DNA of 64,000 nucleotides. Source: Liolophura sinensis (Eukaryota > Mollusca > Polyplacophora > Chitonida > Chitonidae). Location of the stretch: positions 14,685,335 through 14,749,334 of the forward strand of contig NC_088297.1 of NCBI RefSeq assembly GCF_032854445.1, in the 5' to 3' direction. This document shows positions 11,901 to 24,564 of this stretch, one piece after another. Made by a program: the position numbers and the translations under genes. The first letter of the stretch is position 1. The number at the start of each line of letters is the position of its first letter. The notes beneath the pieces are model-generated. The model made no database searches and was not told where the DNA came from. It saw only the letters and a list, made by a program, of their open reading frames with translations.

Positions 11901-12627
11901 ACTTACAACATTTTCTTATATTTCCTCTTGCCAATGATCTCTATTTTTAACCAGCGGGCGAGATATGGATGCATTTAGTTTCACCTTGATATGTTTAAAT
12001 ACCTTTTTCCTGACAGCAATTTTCTTTTTCTGATCTCTTTAATAAACAATACCAAAATTGTACTAGTTAATGCGATGAAGCCCTTATGGTTTTTAATCGC
12101 GCCAAAAATAAAAATAAAAACTTAATTTAGATTGCATGTTTACGTAGATAGAAAGATTATATTTTTGGTGAAATAAATTAAATGAAAAAATGTAGTGTCA
12201 TAATGCATTCTGCTCGTCTTAGAGGTGTTAACTGTTCATTGACAGACACTCTTCACAAGGAATGCCGTCTAGACAAACTCAAGGTTATCAGACGTGATTA
12301 TTTCCTCATCACCGTCGCCACTGTTTATTTCCTGACAGTCAGGAGCCGACATTTAAGATCCTTAATGAAGCGGAAGAGACTTCATCATTCACTCGACATT
12401 TCCAGAGGACAGTTCATGCCGGCGCACGACAAGCACGCGGGCCGTGTCATGCCTACGCGCCACGACGTCGTGACGGAACCTTCTCATGTGTATATGCGGA
12501 GGGAATCTTCCACAAATAGGGTCGAAATGTTCTATTCTTGTTGACGTGGACACTAACATTTTACATATCCATGTTCTTCACTATGACTAATACACTAAAA
12601 GCTAATTCTTTATATTTATGTATTTAT

Positions 12628-12775
12628 TTTGGTGTTTTACGCCGCACTCAAGAATATTTTACTTATACGACGGCGGCCGTCGTGGGAGGAAACCAGGCAG
12701 AGCCCGGGAGAAACTCACGACCATTCGCATGTTGCTGCAAGACCTTCCCACGAACGGCCAGAGTCTTTAGATTGG
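12628..12775 (-). mobile_element. SINE-A, 3' half, reverse
   Basis: GGTGTTTTACGCCGCACTCAAG, GACGGCGGCC, AGAGCCCGGGAGAAACTCACG and TTGCTGCAAGACC. The tRNA head is absent. Confidence 0.85.
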
Positions 12776-12804
12776 CAGAGTAGGCTACTATGTTTTATGA
12801 TTGA

Positions 12805-12925
12805 TGACAGGTTAGATTACATTATTGTTACAGTCAATATTATGTTCTGTTATTCCAACAGAATATTCTTTTGGTGTAACGGGATATCCTTAGTTGTCCA
12901 CAACGTAAAATTACAGGTGTGTTGC
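12805..12925. repeat. AT-rich hairpin family H1 copy, reverse
   Basis: GTTCTGTTATTCCAACAGAATATTC near 12845-12868 with CAATATTATG and GTGTAACGGGATA flanks. Confidence 0.5.
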
Positions 12926-13479
12926 AGTAATATAATCCATTCAACATCGTCAATCAGAAAAATGTAATATTATCTAACATTATTATAATAACACGATTCT
13001 GCATTTAATCCTGACAAAAACGGTGTGGAATGAAAACTGATCATAAATTTTTTCAAGAAGATTTAAACGTTTCTGTTTCTTTCAGAGAAAGCCGTAAAAT
13101 TAGTGATATTATATTAATACTGAGCAGTTAAGAATTGCTTTCTCCTGTACCAGCTATATATCAACCAGTGGTAGAACAGTGGAAGTTGAGAAAAAGAAAC
13201 AAATGTTTGAAAATTAATTTGGTTAATTCTGAATTATATGACGGCCGTCGTGTTTGCGGAGAAATATGGGTTACCCGTGCATGCTGTAAAACATCACACT
13301 TAGCCAAGTAGCTGATAGATCCCCTGTCTCAAATCCACAGCCCTTGATCTCATTGGACCAAACATTATTGTTTTGTTACAAAGTTAGTACGAAACACTAT
13401 GGTCTACGCCTCGAATGCAGTTCAATGGCTACTTGTCATTTCAATATCATACCATTCAGTTTCAAAGGAGATAAATAAT

Positions 13480-13625
13480 GTAAAAAGACTTACAGCATAT
13501 ATAGAGCAAAAAGTTGACAAATGATGATCACAAGCAAGGGGGGAAATACGGCCTCTTATCAGTTTTCCTCAGTTGGGGTTTTATTCTATCTGTTCATGTA
13601 AATGCTTAAAAGAAATGCACATTGA
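13480..13625 (+). repeat. Family D1, 5' part
   Basis: AAAGACTTACAGCATATAGA... , GAAATACGGCCTCTTATCAG, TCAGTTGGGGTTTTATTC, GTTCATGTAAATGCTTAAAAG. Confidence 0.72.
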
Positions 13626-14035
13626 AATTGAAAAACAAGTGTGAATATTCATGTATTTAATTTTCGCTATATATACGTCCAATTCGACTAATTTCTATAT
13701 ATTGAGCCGGAGTCCATATATATAGTTGATGTACTCAGTAAACGGTTGCAATGGCTATAATATTGCGGAGGTTGCAGTAAGCAACAATGACTAATCCGAA
13801 AATTCCTTCTGAGATTGCCAAAAATGTAGACGTACATAATGAAATTTTGTGAAATCCAGCACAAACAGCGTTATATATACATATGGTTAAGTCAGATTTA
13901 GTCCTATCCGTATTTAATGGATGCTTCATGTAATTAATAATGGCACATTGGCAGTGTTTCGTGACGACATCGTGTCAGAGAATTAGGAAACATTTATATG
14001 TGTTTAGTTTACGTATTCGGAGTATTTATTTATCT

Positions 14036-14185
14036 AACTGGAGTTTTACGTCGTACTCAAGAAAACTTCATTTATACGACGTCCTCCAGCATTATGGTGG
14101 TAGAAAACAGGACAGAGCCCGGGAGAAACCCACGACCATCCGCAGGTTCCTGTCAGATCGTCCCACTTACGACGGGAGAGGTATT
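14036..14185 (-). mobile_element. SINE-A, 3' half, reverse
   Basis: GGAGTTTTACGTCGTACTCAAG through CCCACGACCATCCGCAGGTT. It ends about 200 bp before the promoter-like block. Confidence 0.85.
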
Positions 14186-14385
14186 GAGAGTATATCAAAC
14201 CCTTATACATGATAGGATTCTATATGGGAAACATTTATGGTGTACGTAATCGGTCCTTAGTAAATACCACGATGTTTATATCTGCCATTAAACATTGAAT
14301 GCGACTTGCTGAGTTTGTGAGAAACCCTCTTCGTGTCGTCGTGTATATATTCAAGGGAAAGCGCTAGCTTGTAACTCTTGTTCTA

Positions 14386-14634
14386 AGATAAAATTCGCTC
14401 GGGTATAAAAACCATGACGACTCTGACTCTCATGAAGGGGTCACAAACAGGTAATTTTCAAACACCTATATCCAGATAACTCTATCTTGAATCAACAACC
14501 GCTAAGATGGCGTCAAATGGAGATAAAAGGTTTCTACTTCCGGTTGGTTGACATCCATTACGGATCGTCTGCTCAGTAAGTATTCCGTGTTTATTTGACA
14601 TCTCCGCTGTGGCCGGGTATTTTGAAAGATGGCG
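14386..14634 (+). promoter_or_regulatory. Promoter-like block: TATA, YY1-like, ETS-like and GATA motifs
   Basis: TATAAAA at 14404-14410, four WGATAR matches (14386, 14474, 14482, 14521), AAGATGGCG twice (14504-14512 and 14626-14634, the YY1 core used near many metazoan start sites) and ACTTCCGG (14536-14543). Motif combination is typical of a core promoter; no transcript evidence is available. Confidence 0.3.
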
Positions 14635-14722
14635 TGTTTAAGCAGTGATAAAATAAACCCAAGTTCCCAACTCAGACGTCTCCCCCGGAGGTTTTATGTA
14701 AAATAGTTTACGACCGGTTGTC

Positions 14723-14821
14723 ATGGATATTAACAAACGCACGCAGGATCCGAAGATGTATGCTTTCTCGTCAAACGCTCGCCCATTAACTTTAAAGGTT
14801 GTTGGACAGAAAATCGGTTAG
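14723..14821 (+). CDS. Possible short first coding exon after the promoter-like block
   Basis: ATG in good context (G at -3, G at +4) opens MDINKRTQDPKMYAFSSNAR..., 32 codons to TAG. A donor-like G|GTTAGT at 14817 would remove the stop by splicing after KVVGQKI. The product is not recognised and no downstream exon was found, so this may be chance. It is reported because of the promoter-like sequence just before it. Confidence 0.18.
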   Translation: MDINKRTQDPKMYAFSSNARPLTLKVVGQKIG

Positions 14822-15024
14822 TATCTGGGATGGAATTACCTTCATGTTCTCATGACTGTTTGAAAAACCCAGACTTGTTAAGAAAAATATCAGACAATGT
14901 ATATAGAATGTGTGATATACATTAGTGTAAATTAGGAGAGCAATCTGAAGCGACAATATTCTAAATCATGAATCACATATTCGTGATCTGGTAGTTGTAG
15001 TTCTCACCATTATACAGATGGACG

Positions 15025-15300
15025 GGGCCTACTTGGCCGCAGTGTTTAGCACAACAGCGCGGCACAATGACCCAGGAGTCTCCCACCAATGCGGTCGATG
15101 TGAGTTCAAGTCCAGCTCATACTGGCTTCCTCTCCGGCCGTACGTGAGAAGGTCTTTCAAGCAACCTGCGGATGGTCGTGGGTTTTCGCCCGGGCTCTGC
15201 CCGGTTTCGTCTCACCATAATGCTGGCCCGCCGTCGTAAAGAGAAATATTCTTCAGTACGGCGAAAAACACCAATCAAATAATTAAATAAATAAATAAAA
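15025..15300 (+). mobile_element. SINE-A, near full-length
   Basis: Head GGGGCCTACTTGGCCGCAGTG, B box GAGTTCAAGTCC, complete core and tail ending AATCAAATAATTAAATAAAT. Confidence 0.88.
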
Positions 15301-15844
15301 TATACAGGTGGCATGTAAGGTTTTGTAAAGTATTTCGTACATGCAAATCACGAAGCGAACCCAAGGCCAGAGACTTATGACAAAACTTCAGTTATTGAAG
15401 TTGATGTGTTCCTTTCTGCTATTTTAGCTGAAATTTGTTTTACAATAACTTAATCAGAATTCACATTGTCGTAGGAAATAACAAATCTAAAAAAAAAGAT
15501 CTATTTGAATGTTTAACTAAATATAGGCGTCATGTCCGACATTCGTATAAAGTCTAAGTTTCGGGTCCCGGTCTGTGTGCATTTTTTTCATGTTTTGTTT
15601 GTAAAATGCCACGTCAGCACAGCGTCTTATGATAGTCCAGACCAGGGAAATTTTAGATTTTAGACTTTAGCACCGCTGAAGTTTTTTGGGAAGGAATAGT
15701 TTAGACGAATGAATGAAATCAGTGTCCATATCGTGTACCATGCTAGTATTGTATATAAATTGTGGATAATGAAAGTATGGGTCTCATTTGAGCTTTGATT
15801 GCAACTGTTTATACAGCTAACGTGGTCAACTAATTCAACACGAT

Positions 15845-15945
15845 GACGATACGGCCTCTATCCCTGGGAACAAGGGGGGAACATTACATGCACTCTAAGG
15901 ATTCCTTCGTACGACGTTAAGCACTCACTCACTCTTTCCCTGGGA
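15845..15945 (+). mobile_element. SINE-B-type tail
   Basis: GTACGACGTTAAGCACTCACTCACTC near 15908-15935: the tail of the SINE-B type with its CTCA/CATT extension. Confidence 0.45.
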
Positions 15946-16529
15946 TTAGGGGAATTAGAAACAATTATGAAGCAGAGTGCCTGAGATTTTAAGTGCCCGG
16001 TAAAGAATGTTGTGTTTGAGCATTTAATATTAAATTAAATCATATGTACTTCTAAATTAGCGATTTATTCGACTTATCTCGACATTTATCGGCCGGTAAT
16101 GTACAAGATTTAAGGCTACGCTAAAGTTTGCTGAGATATGTGGACAAAAGAGCGTGTTGCTTAGATACGATAGACATGTGAACAAAAAAAGGCGTGTCTG
16201 TGCAAAGTGATGACCCATTCTGGTTTGATGTTACGTAATAAATACTACTTAAGAAAGTTTTTATTTGGTGTCCTGTGAAGACGTGTGCAAGCTATATGGT
16301 TGAACATCGCTATTGTTTATTTAGATTCACCATAAAGAAGATTACAGCGTTCAGATACCGTCATTTCTATCTGTGTTTGTGTGTTTTATTTCTTATAAGT
16401 GGGTATACATGCAACCTGAACAAGACTGGTTCACACTTCAGTATTCAACGCAAAGCTATAAGTATCATTGTATATACAATGTTGTTTTAATCGCGATAAA
16501 CCTAAAAAGGAAAGTCAAGTTTTATCGAC

Positions 16530-16860
16530 TTGGTACGGGGTAGGGGCGCCGTTTGGAGACTGGGGCGCGGTCTACCTTAGGTATTCCCCCTCGGTGAAGT
16601 GTTTATAATTGCCGAGCTAAGCATCAGCAACGGCTCGCCATTTGTCTCCCTGTGTCAGAGGTAGACGTCGAGTTTTAGACCAACGTCAATTACCTCTGGA
16701 ATCTCCGAAGTCGCCAGCGTCATGTCGCGAGGGGCGAATTATAGCACATAAATGTGTCGGCTCCGGGGGCCGTTGTGGCATCGGCTCGGCGGGAGGCGCG
16801 GGATGATCCCGTCCGCTTTCCCGTCCGTCGGAGATGGGCTTCGTTATCGGGCGTGTGTTG
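16530..16860. other. CpG- and GC-rich island in AT-rich desert
   Basis: Sharply GC-richer than its surroundings, many CG dinucleotides, not matching the repeat families found here. Contains CCGTCCGCTTTCCCGTCCGTC-like direct repetition. Could be a promoter, a conserved non-coding element or an old GC-rich transposon fragment. No convincing open reading frame. Confidence 0.35.
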
Positions 16861-17377
16861 ATGTTACATTGCTATTCATCAAATTTATCACTGAGATGTA
16901 ACTGGTACCTCGACAAGAAAGCTAGAGATTACTTACAGTATAGAGGCAGTCCGCTCAGCGAAGGATCCTATCTCCAAAGGACTCTGATACTAATGACCCG
17001 TATCCCGTCCCCACGGGGGATGTCCAGTCGGCTTATAGCCACCATGTGTAGTTATATAGGAATAGTGGTGAAGTGGGGGTTGAGGGACAAGACGTAAACA
17101 TTTTAGCGAGAAAATGGCACCCACATTAGATGAATGTTTATCGCTGGATGAGATCAGAAGAGTTGTAAGAACTATTCTCCATAAATAATCTTACTTAAAT
17201 AGTTGTCTTAAAATAACGTTGCCGATTAACTTCTCATTTCTTAATTCCGGGCTATTTTGGGGAAACTTTGTAACGAACACGGAATTAACTCTAGACCAGT
17301 GACATCTAATAAATTGTAACTATCACCAAAAGCATTTTTTTAACCTAATTTTACTCCAACCATGATGCCAGGGGCAT

Positions 17378-17425
17378 GTTCGTTGCTACTTTTTAAGAAT
17401 TTACATGAACAGTTGGAATAAAATC
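17378..17425 (-). repeat. Family D1 internal fragment, reverse
   Basis: GTTGCTACTTTTTAAG, TTACATGAACAGTTGGAATAA. Confidence 0.55.
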
Positions 17426-17534
17426 CTTACTGATGTAAATTGGCAAGAGGCTGGTATTGCTCCTTAAGATATGGTCTTTTACTTTAGGGGAAATTATGGC
17501 AAATACCACCCTCCCCCTCCAATTCCTTCTTATC

Positions 17535-17665
17535 CGCAAGTTGCTGGCAGACCTTGCCATGTTCGTCATGGGTTTGCCCCACCATAATGCTGGCCCTCGT
17601 ATACGTGAGATATTCTTGAGTACGGCGTAAAGCGCCAATCAAATAAAGAAATCAAATAAATCGAA
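17535..17665 (+). mobile_element. SINE-A, 3' half
   Basis: CAAGTTGCTGGCAGACC precedes CACCATAATGCTGGCC and the tail TTGAGTACGGCGTAAAGCGCC. Confidence 0.75.
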
Positions 17666-17954
17666 CATGAGAAAGAATTTTTGGGAAGTTATCTTATATG
17701 ATGATCTGAACTCTCATATCCGAAGATATTCAAAACATATGGTGCTGGGTGCAATATAAGGTAGCAGCCAAGAAAAGTTTTAGTTGTTCCCCAACACAAG
17801 GATTGCTACTGGTCACCTTATGAATACCCATTCAATTCATCGCAACAGGAAATATGTGAAAAACACATCTAAACATGTATAAACCAATCAGAATAATACA
17901 TGTATATAGAGAATTGTAACTCATGAAATAAGTCACTATCTTGAATAGGTGAAT

Positions 17955-18115
17955 TTATTTATTTGACTGATGTTTTTACCAATATTTCACTTATACGGCG
18001 GCGGCCAGCGGTTTGGTGGGCTTAGATGATTAGTTCCAGTATTCAATGGCGCCCCCTGCAGAGGTAAAGAAGTGAAATATTCTTGAAGTCGACGTAAAAC
18101 ACCATTCAAAAGAAG
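17955..18115. mobile_element. Two SINE-A tails facing each other
   Basis: Reverse tail at 17955-18010 and forward tail at 18070-18115, with 60 bp of unrelated sequence between. Likely one SINE inserted near another, then deletion. Confidence 0.6.
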
Positions 18116-18284
18116 TAAAAAAAATCAATGACGCCATACATCAGAGAAGTCAGATATTTGGAATACAAGGGAACCTGTGCAGAGCCTTCGTCGAATCAAA
18201 GGTCATTTCCAAGAAACCCTCAGAGGACAACACAGTGGAACCGAGATTCAGATGAAGTCAAATAAGGCATTTAATATAGAAGGC

Positions 18285-18452
<168 letters not shown>

Positions 18453-18494
18453 CTAGTTGGCAACAGTATTTACCGGTGAATTTCGATCAATTAA

Positions 18495-18575
18495 ATTTAT
18501 TTAATTATTTATTTATTTAATTGGTGTTTTACTCCATCTTAAAAATATTTCACTTATGCAACGGCGGTCATGATA
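18495..18575 (-). mobile_element. SINE-A tail fragment, reverse
   Basis: TTATTTATTTAATTGGTGTTTTACTCC followed by ATATTTCACTTATGCAACGGCGG. Confidence 0.6.
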
Positions 18576-18907
18576 ACAGAAGCCATGATAGCATTTTAAT
18601 TGACGTTACTGGTCTAGAATTACTTAGAATTACTCTAATCTGAAACATATACGTGTATGGCATATAGATACAGAAAACCAAGAGAAATAAGACCGTCGCA
18701 AAGGTATGAATTTAACAAAACTTAGACGTTGTATTTGTATGTGTAACCGTTTTATCGGGTTTGTGCTATTCGTTTTTATCCTTCAAAGTACACTTTTCAA
18801 TCATCAACTTAAGTTTATATTTTATTTTCCCCTGTAAAAACTTGACTGTATGTATCGTTTTCTTACGAAGAGTTACGAATCACCTTTTATATATAAAAAT
18901 ATATGTA

Positions 18908-18909
<2 letters not shown>

Positions 18910-18994
<85 letters not shown>
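18910..18994. repeat. (TA)n microsatellite
   Basis: About 85 bp of uninterrupted TA. Confidence 0.99.
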
Positions 18995-18996
<2 letters not shown>

Positions 18997-18999
18997 CTT

Positions 19000-21050
19000 G
19001 TAGCATAGACTCTGGCTGTTTTGAACCCGATGACGTATTGTCCTGGCAGGACACCATGGCGCCGTATTTCGGTCGGCGGTTCATGACACTATCACCTCAA
19101 ATGTCGTTAACCACAATCATGGTGATTTTACGGCTGTTTTACGACATTGTGTACACTCGTTAAGTTAACACCATCCCAGCCCCCCATGATGGCAGATTGA
19201 CAGTTCGCATAGTGTCATAAACAAGGCAGGTCATTCTGGTCCGTTGTGTTGTCTTGTTATAAGACTTACATGCATAAAAAATGAAAAAAAAAATAAAAAA
19301 ATAAATAAATAAATAAATAATAAAAACGACCAACAAACAATTTAGAAACTTATGAACAAAAAAGAAGACCAATATGTAATTTACAAACTCCCTGAAATGA
19401 CAACAAACAAAAACCAAAACAAAACAAAACAAAAAAAATTAAAATAACGAAAACAATTACTACTTTGGAATTTTAACAAATACGAAACATGCATCAAAAA
19501 TTCCGCGATTGTCGTGTGGTCCGGATGTAGTCGCCAGGCAGAACTAAAGCTATTCGTCATATAATATGTACACTAAATCATTCAAAAAGAGACAAGAAAG
19601 AACCATTTTATTTCGTACTCAGAATAACCACTTTTAACAGCATCATATTCTTGGTAATTTGCTTACAACTGTTTCAAAATGCAAGGCTCTCTCCTCAGAT
19701 TGAGGTGTATATAACATAAACATTTATATCGATTAACATTGAAAAAAATGCCCAATATGTTGTATAAAAATATGAATCTGTTACCAAAAATTTCTACATT
19801 TGTTTTCCTGGAAGAATTACTGTCTGCGATCAGGAAATAAATGTTCCAAGTTTGTAATATCTCTCGAAGCTAGCGTCCGTGTATGCTCTACATTATACAA
19901 CATGATAAAACATTCCATAAATGACTTTTGGAATAGTGAATGAAACATAATCGCTTATATTTATTAGGTACCGGTTTATACTCATAGGTATTCATCAAAA
20001 GATTACCCATCATTATACAAACTTCTGTAAATGATTAAATGTTGACATATTTGGAAGAAAAGGTATTTTAGTCCACCGTTGGTCAGTTTTATGAGTGGAT
20101 AAATCCCGGGTGCTCTGCTCGGCAAACCAAAGACATTTGGTAAGTTTCTGAATAATTTCATTTCCACATGTGACGTACAGATATGCCACTTGATCATGAT
20201 TGCACGGAAGAAGTGGTCTTTAACGAACGTTTGACCTCGCAAACGACTACACATGTATGACTCAACACCTAAACCATTCGTGCCTGTCCCGCTCCAAAGG
20301 ACAGTTTCAAGTTTTGGTCGAAAGATTACCTCTTTGACTGACTATTTAATTGCGCATGACATATCAGCAAGTCAGGTCTATAATTTGTTGGAATCACTGA
20401 AACATAAATTTGTCAGAATAAAAAATGCTTAAAATTGAGTGTTTTACTATCTGCCAGATATATGGATGTTCTTTTCATCTAAATTAGTAGATATTACTTT
20501 AATGTAGTGGGTGAATTTAGAACATGACGCTGTGAGTTATGTTTAGTTAAAATGATCCTGGCCAATATGCCGCTTTCAGAATTCGCCTGGAGACGGTTGG
20601 GTAAAACATAAAACCTTCACTTGATTCTGAAACACAGACCAGACACCATAAAAGTCGGAAAAGGTTTTTCAAAAAACGAAATCGGATCGATAAACATATC
20701 GAGAAAAGTTTTAAAGTGACACTGAGTCTAATTAATAGTAAACACTTCTTAACAAGACGTCCCAAAGTTCTGAGGTGGGAGTTTTTGACTCGATTTCTTT
20801 TTTACTCCAATAAGCTTATCATTGATAAAGTCGTTTAACCCCTCCATGATAACGGGCCCTTCGCTCTGCCGTAAAGCGGCTCGGGTTCAGGCCGTGTCAG
20901 ACAGAGGCCCTGAGCTGTCGCCTTGTGTTTTAACACGAACAAAGTGAGCCCTGCCTCTTTACCTCATTCCCAAAAACCCAGATGGATTCCAGGTTCTACC
21001 TCAATCCCAGCCGATCAAGTGAACAAGTGATCAAAATATGTGTCATTTTA
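19000..21050. other. Non-coding stretch
   Basis: A-rich simple sequence at 19275-19445, otherwise unique AT-rich DNA and one GC-rich patch (20835). Nothing coding recognised. Confidence 0.6.
20835..20975. other. GC-rich patch
   Basis: GC-rich stretch with a GATAACGGG site, no coding potential recognised; unlike the AT-rich sequence on both sides. Confidence 0.22.
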
Positions 21051-21054
21051 TTAT

Positions 21055-21205
21055 AAAAGACTGTAACATAGAGAGTAGAACCAAAGGAGTGAAAAAAACA
21101 TGACAGTTGGCAAATAGTCACCTCTATTACCGGTGAAATCCGGCTTCTTGTCAATTTACCGCCGTCAGGGTTTTATTTGCACATCTCATGAACATTCTTA
21201 CCATT
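21055..21205 (+). repeat. Family D1, 5' part
   Basis: AAAGACTGTAACATAGAG, ACAGTTGGCAAATAGTCACC, ACCGGTGAAATCCGGC, GTCAGGGTTTTATTTG. Confidence 0.72.
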
Positions 21206-21954
21206 TAACCATCATTTAAGTAGTACCAACCAACCAATGTTGTTTTGTGTATTTTTTTATTGTCTTTTCAAAGCACTTTTCAGAAACCCTTTAATTCTAC
21301 AGAATATAACATGGTTTATATTTTTGCTATAGTTATTGAGAATTGTGTTAATCTGATGTGAATGAAATCTGTCACTGTCCAGTTAAAAGAAAATACAGTT
21401 TTATGCATCACGATCAACTGAATTTGTGTGATCAAAAACAAAGTCTGCTTGTTTGTTTAAGAAGATGGACCGGCGTTTTCATGAGTGCAACACGTGTCTT
21501 CCTGGGGAAAAAAAGGGAAGTTTTCATGGCTAAAACGGGGTTTTCATGGTTGAAGCGGGGATGAAAAGCCTCTTGTTCGTATCTAACGATCCTAAAGATA
21601 TGGAGATTTTTTTTATATAATACATCTGAAATACACGATTTCATGTCCCGCTATGTTACAATAAACGTGCATTGCGTTGTTGACAAAGGGCACCCACAGT
21701 TTGAGCTCGACAGCACTGCGCATGTTTGGTGGATGTCTCCCGTCAAACACACACTGTTTACTAAACTAAACTAGTATTATTCTCAAGAAACGATGGATAT
21801 TAATTAACAAAAATTTATTATTGAATGGTCATTTCTTGTACGTTGGGACGAAGAAAGTGGGACCGTGGCACCTGAAAGACTATATTGGCCTTGTTTATAC
21901 TTTGAAGAAAAACAAGCTTGTAAGGAAACCACTTCACTCTCTTATGACTGACTA

Positions 21955-22055
21955 AACCGAAGTGGGATTCGAACTCGCGACCCCATTGTGCAAAAACTAT
22001 ATACATACAGCGTGAGCGCATGATATGTCCCTCGGCCACTGAGAACACATCTAAA
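21955..22055 (-). mobile_element. tRNA-derived SINE head of a different family
   Basis: On the minus strand CAGTGGCCGAGGGAC (A-box-like) and GCGAGTTCGAATCCCACTTC (a good B box) are spaced as in a tRNA, but stems do not pair cleanly, so it is read as SINE-derived and not a working tRNA gene. Confidence 0.5.
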
Positions 22056-22624
22056 GTCAACATGGAACAGGCTTCTCGAGCATTATGCAAATACGGTACT
22101 TGTTGCTAATATTCATGTCTGACCCAAGGGCAAACACACGGTTCAATCAAGACCACATGTCAGAACTAGTAAGTGTATACATACGAAAACGGATCACTGT
22201 GCCATTAAACAGTTACTTTACCTTTACGATGTTCTCGCTGACTCCCTGGAGGAATTCTAAATGATGTAAAACTCAGTTAATGACGTGTTACCTGTCAGTC
22301 ACAGGTCACTTATCACCTGTATTGCTTAAGCGGTAAGATAAAGGCGCCTTTGATCTCTGAGGTAAGATATAAGTCAAATGTTACACGAGTCGAGAACAGT
22401 ACATTGGTGTTACTGGGCGAGCCAAGTTGACAAGAAACATTAAGTGAATGAAAGATTTATGGATAATGGATAATTTGGATAATTGGATACTTTATATGGA
22501 TATCTTGCTTTATGTTTGAAATTATATGATCCACTGACGTTTTGAAATGGTTAAGACAAATAGTAATACACGTATATTACTATTCAGCGTAGACGTAGAA
22601 TTCAGCATAGAGAATATAACCATG

Positions 22625-22750
22625 TAAAAGACTACAGCATGGGAGTAAAAACAAAGCAGAGGCCACAGTATGATAGTCGGCAAATGATTACACGTAACTG
22701 GTGAAATCCGGTCTCTTGTCATTTTACCTCAGTTGGGGTTTTATTTTATG
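22625..22750 (+). repeat. Family D1, 5' part
   Basis: GTAAAAGACTACAGCATGGG, AGTATGATAGTCGGCAAATG, GTAACTGGTGAAATCCGG, CCTCAGTTGGGGTTTTATTT. Confidence 0.75.
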
Positions 22751-22899
22751 TATATGTGTTTGTGTGTATGTGTGTGTGGTGGGGGGGGGGGGGTCTGCGT
22801 GGTACTTAATAATTGTTGGGACATATTACGACGAAAGGTCATTAGGTTTGTGCACATATATTTTGTCTTCTCGTGGCAGGGCGAGTCCATGCCATCACG

Positions 22900-23880
22900 A
22901 CGAATGTAGGACATCCCCCCTCCACCCCACCCCCCAGACATTTTTCCTATGGATATTTAACCCTCCTGGACATTTTCCCCTCCCCATATATGATTAAAAT
23001 TTTCTGTGGTCCGTCCTCCATTATCCATAGTCAAGGATGGATCTTAATTATTAAAACATTTACAACGTTTACTAACTGGAGAGTTTTGGCAAACTTGCAG
23101 CAGCTTTTTTCATGAGTGGCTTTCAATTCAATTGAATCAACACTTTGTAAGAGAATCAGTCAGTACAACGGAAGCCTTATATGGGAAAAGGACGGTAAAC
23201 TAAAAGAACGGAAAGCTTATTCATGATAAATAGATGTTTTATTATTTGCAACAACAAGTAATGCAAATAAAATTACTGTGGCCAGTGTACCTGACTTTTG
23301 GGTTAATCCGTTGACAGAGAACTGATTAGCACAGTAAGTGTAAGGATTAATGACTTGTCACAGATTACTCCAAATTCTGGAGAAGACAGGTCTATTCATT
23401 AAGCTTTAATCATAATACTGATTTGTTTCTTCTGTCCATTGTACTATTCTAACTTGTTTCTTCACTGCAGTGTCATTGCATGGTTTTATATACCATAGAC
23501 ATGCATATCTTCCTTTGATATGAGGACACCCAGCATTATTATGGGAAGTTCCACTATGATTATCAATATAATATCTTCACCTTATAAAGACAACTAATTG
23601 CATTTCGAGAATATATAAAAAGAGGCCTTAAAATCTCCACCATATGAAGACAAATAAAAGAATTTTGAGATTATGTTTAAAAACCCCTGGGCTATTCAGT
23701 ACAAGACACCTCACTTAGAAGATCATATTAATATTTCCCACTGATCATATATACATGTAGATATATAAGGAGGGGAAAATGTCCAGGAGGGGAAAATGTC
23801 CAGAGGGGAAATGTCGGGGGTGGGGGTCTGGAGGGGAAAATGTCCGGGAGGCGGGTGGGGGGGGTGGATGTCCGTACCCC
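22900..23880. repeat. Inverted pair of GGGGAAAATGTCC repeats
   Basis: Right arm 23768-23875 has four GGGGAAAATGTCC-type units (16-17 bp) in G-rich DNA; left arm 22905-22990 has the complement (GGACATTTTCCCCTCC; CATCCCCCCTCCACCCC). The arms are about 770 bp apart. Confidence 0.8.
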
Positions 23881-23965
23881 ACTCAATCACATTATACTGA
23901 CACCGGGCCTACCAGTCCTCTTTCTTTGCTCTAACCTCTCAGTGCTGAGCGCCAAGCAAGACAAG
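23875..23965 (-). mobile_element. SINE-B-like fragment, reverse
   Basis: Contains the reverse of AGTATAATGTGA and of CTTGGCGCTCAGCACTGAGAG, matching the start of the copy at 4480. Confidence 0.55.
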
Positions 23966-24564
23966 AAGTACAATTTTGGAAGTCCAAAGCATCAGATAAA
24001 TTATATGAATTTATGTATAAATATATTTATTTATTTACTTCTTTGAGTTTGCAATTTCCGGTGCATGTGTCTTTGGGGTTCATCACCTATATTTAGTCTA
24101 CTCTCCATGGAGTACGTCTTTAATTATATTGTATAAATTTTACCTGGCTTAATCTGAGTGAATTTCATGGATGAATATGACTTTCTGTCTTTTATTTCCA
24201 CGAACGCTTTGTACACGAAGCATGCCAATATATTTATTTGTTTATTTATTTCACTGGTGTGCAAGGAAACACTAAAGATTATTTTTGATGGGTGGAAGAA
24301 AGCGGCGTACATAGGAGTAGTAAAGCCACGACGCTCGCCAGGTAGCATATGTAAATTAAATTAAATCAATTCCAGTTTGCGCTCCATTATTAAGATAATA
24401 TGTATGGCTTATTTAGGGTTGTTTTTTTTTTGCGACATAAAACCCATGTGCCTATTATGTGATTGTTTATTAAATGTGATGGAAACACATGCAGCATTTT
24501 GAGCAATAAAATACTTCGCTGCACCTCTTGTCGTATAATTTCTGCTTAAGAAATTGTGCTAGGT

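Larger units (their letters stand above)
8790..12620. other. Non-coding stretch
   Basis: No gene recognised. A segment at 10045-10105 (AAGTCAGAAATCGCTTTGTG) recurs at 49105-49150. Contains the GC-rich patch, the G-run and the SAP-relic-related repeat. A 120-codon frame at 12182-12544 has no recognisable domain. Confidence 0.6.

Noticed and set aside
12182-12544. 120-codon frame as a gene
   Set aside because: No domain, signal or repeat content, and no splice or promoter support; length is compatible with chance.
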